Assembly (NCBI GenBank): GCA_947460165.1
Contig: CANHKH010000187.1
Coordinates: 1 to 6,626 of the forward strand
Source: Comamonadaceae bacterium
Lineage (GTDB): Bacteria > Pseudomonadota > Gammaproteobacteria > Burkholderiales > Burkholderiaceae_C
Direction: 5' to 3'
Length of the DNA: 6,626 nt
This document shows positions 5,729-6,626 of the stretch, piece after piece; position 1 is the stretch's first letter; every line of letters begins with the position of its first letter. The notes under the pieces are model-generated. The model was not told where the DNA came from. It did no database searches and worked only from the letters and a program-made list of their open reading frames with translations. A program made the translations under genes and the position numbers.

Positions 5729-5900
5729 AGGTCAGTGAAATCAAGCCGGAGAGAGGCTGGCCTGGCACGGGGAAAACCCGATAGGGCGCTTGCCTGCCTT
5801 GAAGCGTCAGATCCTTTATTCTGAAATAAGATTCATCAATTGGAAAAAGCAGGGCTCTTGCCTGCTGGCAAAAACTGCCGCCCGAGAAAGATCACCGCCC

Positions 5901-6626
5901 ATGAACATCGATTTGTCCGCCATCCGCCATGTGGGCACAGGCTTGAGACGGCCGGAAAGTGTGATCGCCACGGCGCGCGGCGAGCTGTTTGTGTCCGACC
6001 ATGACTGCGGCGTGCGCGCCCTTGCCAGCCCCCCCACCCGCCCCCAGGGCATGCCCGAGGGGTTTTTGCCCAATGGCATTGCCTTGACGCCCGAGCGAGA
6101 GTTTTTGATCGCCAACCTGGGCACCGCCTGTGGCGGCGGCGTCTGGCGGCTGGACCGGCAGCACCAGCTTCGCCCCTGGCTGATGGAGGTCGACGGCCAG
6201 CCAATGCCCAGCACCAACTTTGTCAGCCTGGACAGCCTGGGCCGCACCTGGGTGTCCATGAGCACACGGCAAGTTCCGCGCGAGTTGGCCTTCAGGTCGG
6301 GCGCTGCCGATGGCTTTATTGCCGTGGTGGACGCGCGGGGCGCCCGCATCGTGGCCGACGGCATCGCTTTTACCAACGAATGCCGGGTCGACCCGTCGGG
6401 CCGCTGGCTCTATGTGAACGAGACCTATGGCAGGCGGCTCAAGCGCTTTCCCATTCAAGGCGGCGCGGCCGAATGGGCCTTGGGTGCAGCTGAAGTGGTT
6501 CACGAGTTCAGCGATGGTGACTTTCCCGACGGTCTGGCCTTTGACGCCGAAGGCGGCGTCTGGGTGGCCTGCGTGGTGTCCAACCGGGTGCTGCGCATTG
6601 CGCCTGGCGGTCAAACGCAGGTCATC
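5901..6626 (+). CDS. SMP-30/gluconolactonase/LRE-family hydrolase (partial, cut by window end)
   Basis: The frame from ATG 5901 stays open to the edge, giving 242 residues without a stop. Family members are around 300 residues, so roughly 50 or more are missing. It is a six-bladed beta-propeller metalloenzyme family that hydrolyses lactones. The metal ligands of the family appear in order: Glu19 (RRPESV, where EGP is usual), Asn106 (STNFVSLDSLGRTWVS), Asn159 (TNECRVDPSGRWLYVNET) and Asp210 (FPDGLAFDAEGGVWVA). Repeated D-x-x-G-x-x-W/L-V strands mark the blades. There is no signal peptide, so it should be cytoplasmic. GAGAAAG (5884-5890) is a modest Shine-Dalgarno. It is divergent from the Baeyer-Villiger operon and shares its control region, so it may open the lactone formed there. 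Substrate and any downstream partners are outside view. Confidence 0.88.
   Translation, partial: MNIDLSAIRHVGTGLRRPESVIATARGELFVSDHDCGVRALASPPTRPQGMPEGFLPNGIALTPEREFLIANLGTACGGGVWRLDRQHQLRPWLMEVDGQPMPSTNFVSLDSLGRTWVSMSTRQVPRELAFRSGAADGFIAVVDARGARIVADGIAFTNECRVDPSGRWLYVNETYGRRLKRFPIQGGAAEWALGAAEVVHEFSDGDFPDGLAFDAEGGVWVACVVSNRVLRIAPGGQTQVI

Larger units (their letters stand above)
5577..5900. promoter_or_regulatory. Divergent control region between the hydrolase operon and the SMP-30 gene
   Basis: This 324-base gap separates two genes reading away from each other. It holds an AT-rich island at about 5681-5740 in an otherwise GC-rich window. The left part contains the leader ORF and hairpins of the minus-strand operon. 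Inverted copies of TTYAGAATWAA lie at 5695-5705 (plus) and 5815-5825 (minus). The second copy is inside the dyad TTATT-CTGA-AATAA (5816-5829). The first overlaps the palindrome AATTAATT (5700-5707). For the plus-strand gene a weak promoter reading is TTGAAG (5799-5804), 17 bases, TGAAAT (5822-5827). CGGG/CCCG around GAAAA (5768-5780) is a short stem of unknown meaning. No regulator gene or RNA gene is seen here. Confidence 0.5.

Noticed and set aside
5768..5780. CGGG-GAAAA-CCCG as a riboswitch element before the SMP-30 gene
   Set aside because: Only four pairs, and it does not match any riboswitch consensus I know; mentioned only as part of the control region.
5892..6614. 240-codon minus-strand open frame at the right edge
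   Set aside because: The plus strand here encodes an SMP-30-family protein with all expected metal ligands, open from 5901 to the edge; the minus frame is its antisense.
1..6626. CRISPR arrays, tRNA or rRNA genes, insertion sequences, prophage parts, defence genes
   Set aside because: No regularly spaced repeats, no cloverleaf or rRNA-like stretch, no transposase and no terminal repeats were seen. Gene composition is uniform and all recognisable genes are metabolic or transport.

Overview
This is a GC-rich bacterial window with tightly packed genes. It holds five complete protein genes, one gene cut by the right edge, the last codons of one gene at the left edge, and a probable short leader ORF. 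A Bug-type periplasmic binding protein, high GC, and catabolic CoA, flavin and lactone enzymes together suggest a betaproteobacterium of the Burkholderiales, most likely Comamonadaceae-like. That placement is inferred from gene content and protein style, not from a search.

Layout from left to right. Positions 1-110 carry the Lys/Ala-rich C-terminal tail of an unidentified protein. A 235-base gap follows, with a sigma70-like promoter and a cluster of small repeats. Then comes a plus-strand pair: a tripartite-tricarboxylate (Bug) solute-binding protein (346-1344) and an enoyl-CoA hydratase (1387-2151). It converges, 13 bases apart, on a minus-strand operon. In transcription order that operon is amidohydrolase/lactonase-type hydrolase (4530-5576), type I Baeyer-Villiger monooxygenase (2893-4515) and NAD-type short-chain dehydrogenase (2165-2896). 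A GC-rich hairpin sits at the convergence point. A 324-base divergent control region (5577-5900) separates the operon from a plus-strand SMP-30/gluconolactonase-family gene (5901 to the edge).

The genes read as a catabolic module. The SDR could oxidise a secondary alcohol to a ketone. The Baeyer-Villiger enzyme would insert oxygen to give an ester or lactone. One or both hydrolases (TIM-barrel amidohydrolase and SMP-30 beta-propeller) would open it. The hydratase fits later beta-oxidation, and the Bug protein fits uptake of a substrate or intermediate. The chemistry of each family is established; the combined pathway and its substrate (alicyclic, terpenoid or steroid-like) are inference.

The most unusual part is the leader of the minus-strand operon. 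The first enzyme gene has no Shine-Dalgarno of its own and only one possible start codon. That start lies in a small hairpin and overlaps, as ATGA, the stop of a 14-codon ORF that does have a good Shine-Dalgarno. Upstream of this is a 13-bp stem-loop and a perfect TATAAT box without a good -35. This looks like a translationally coupled leader peptide, possibly with RNA-level control.
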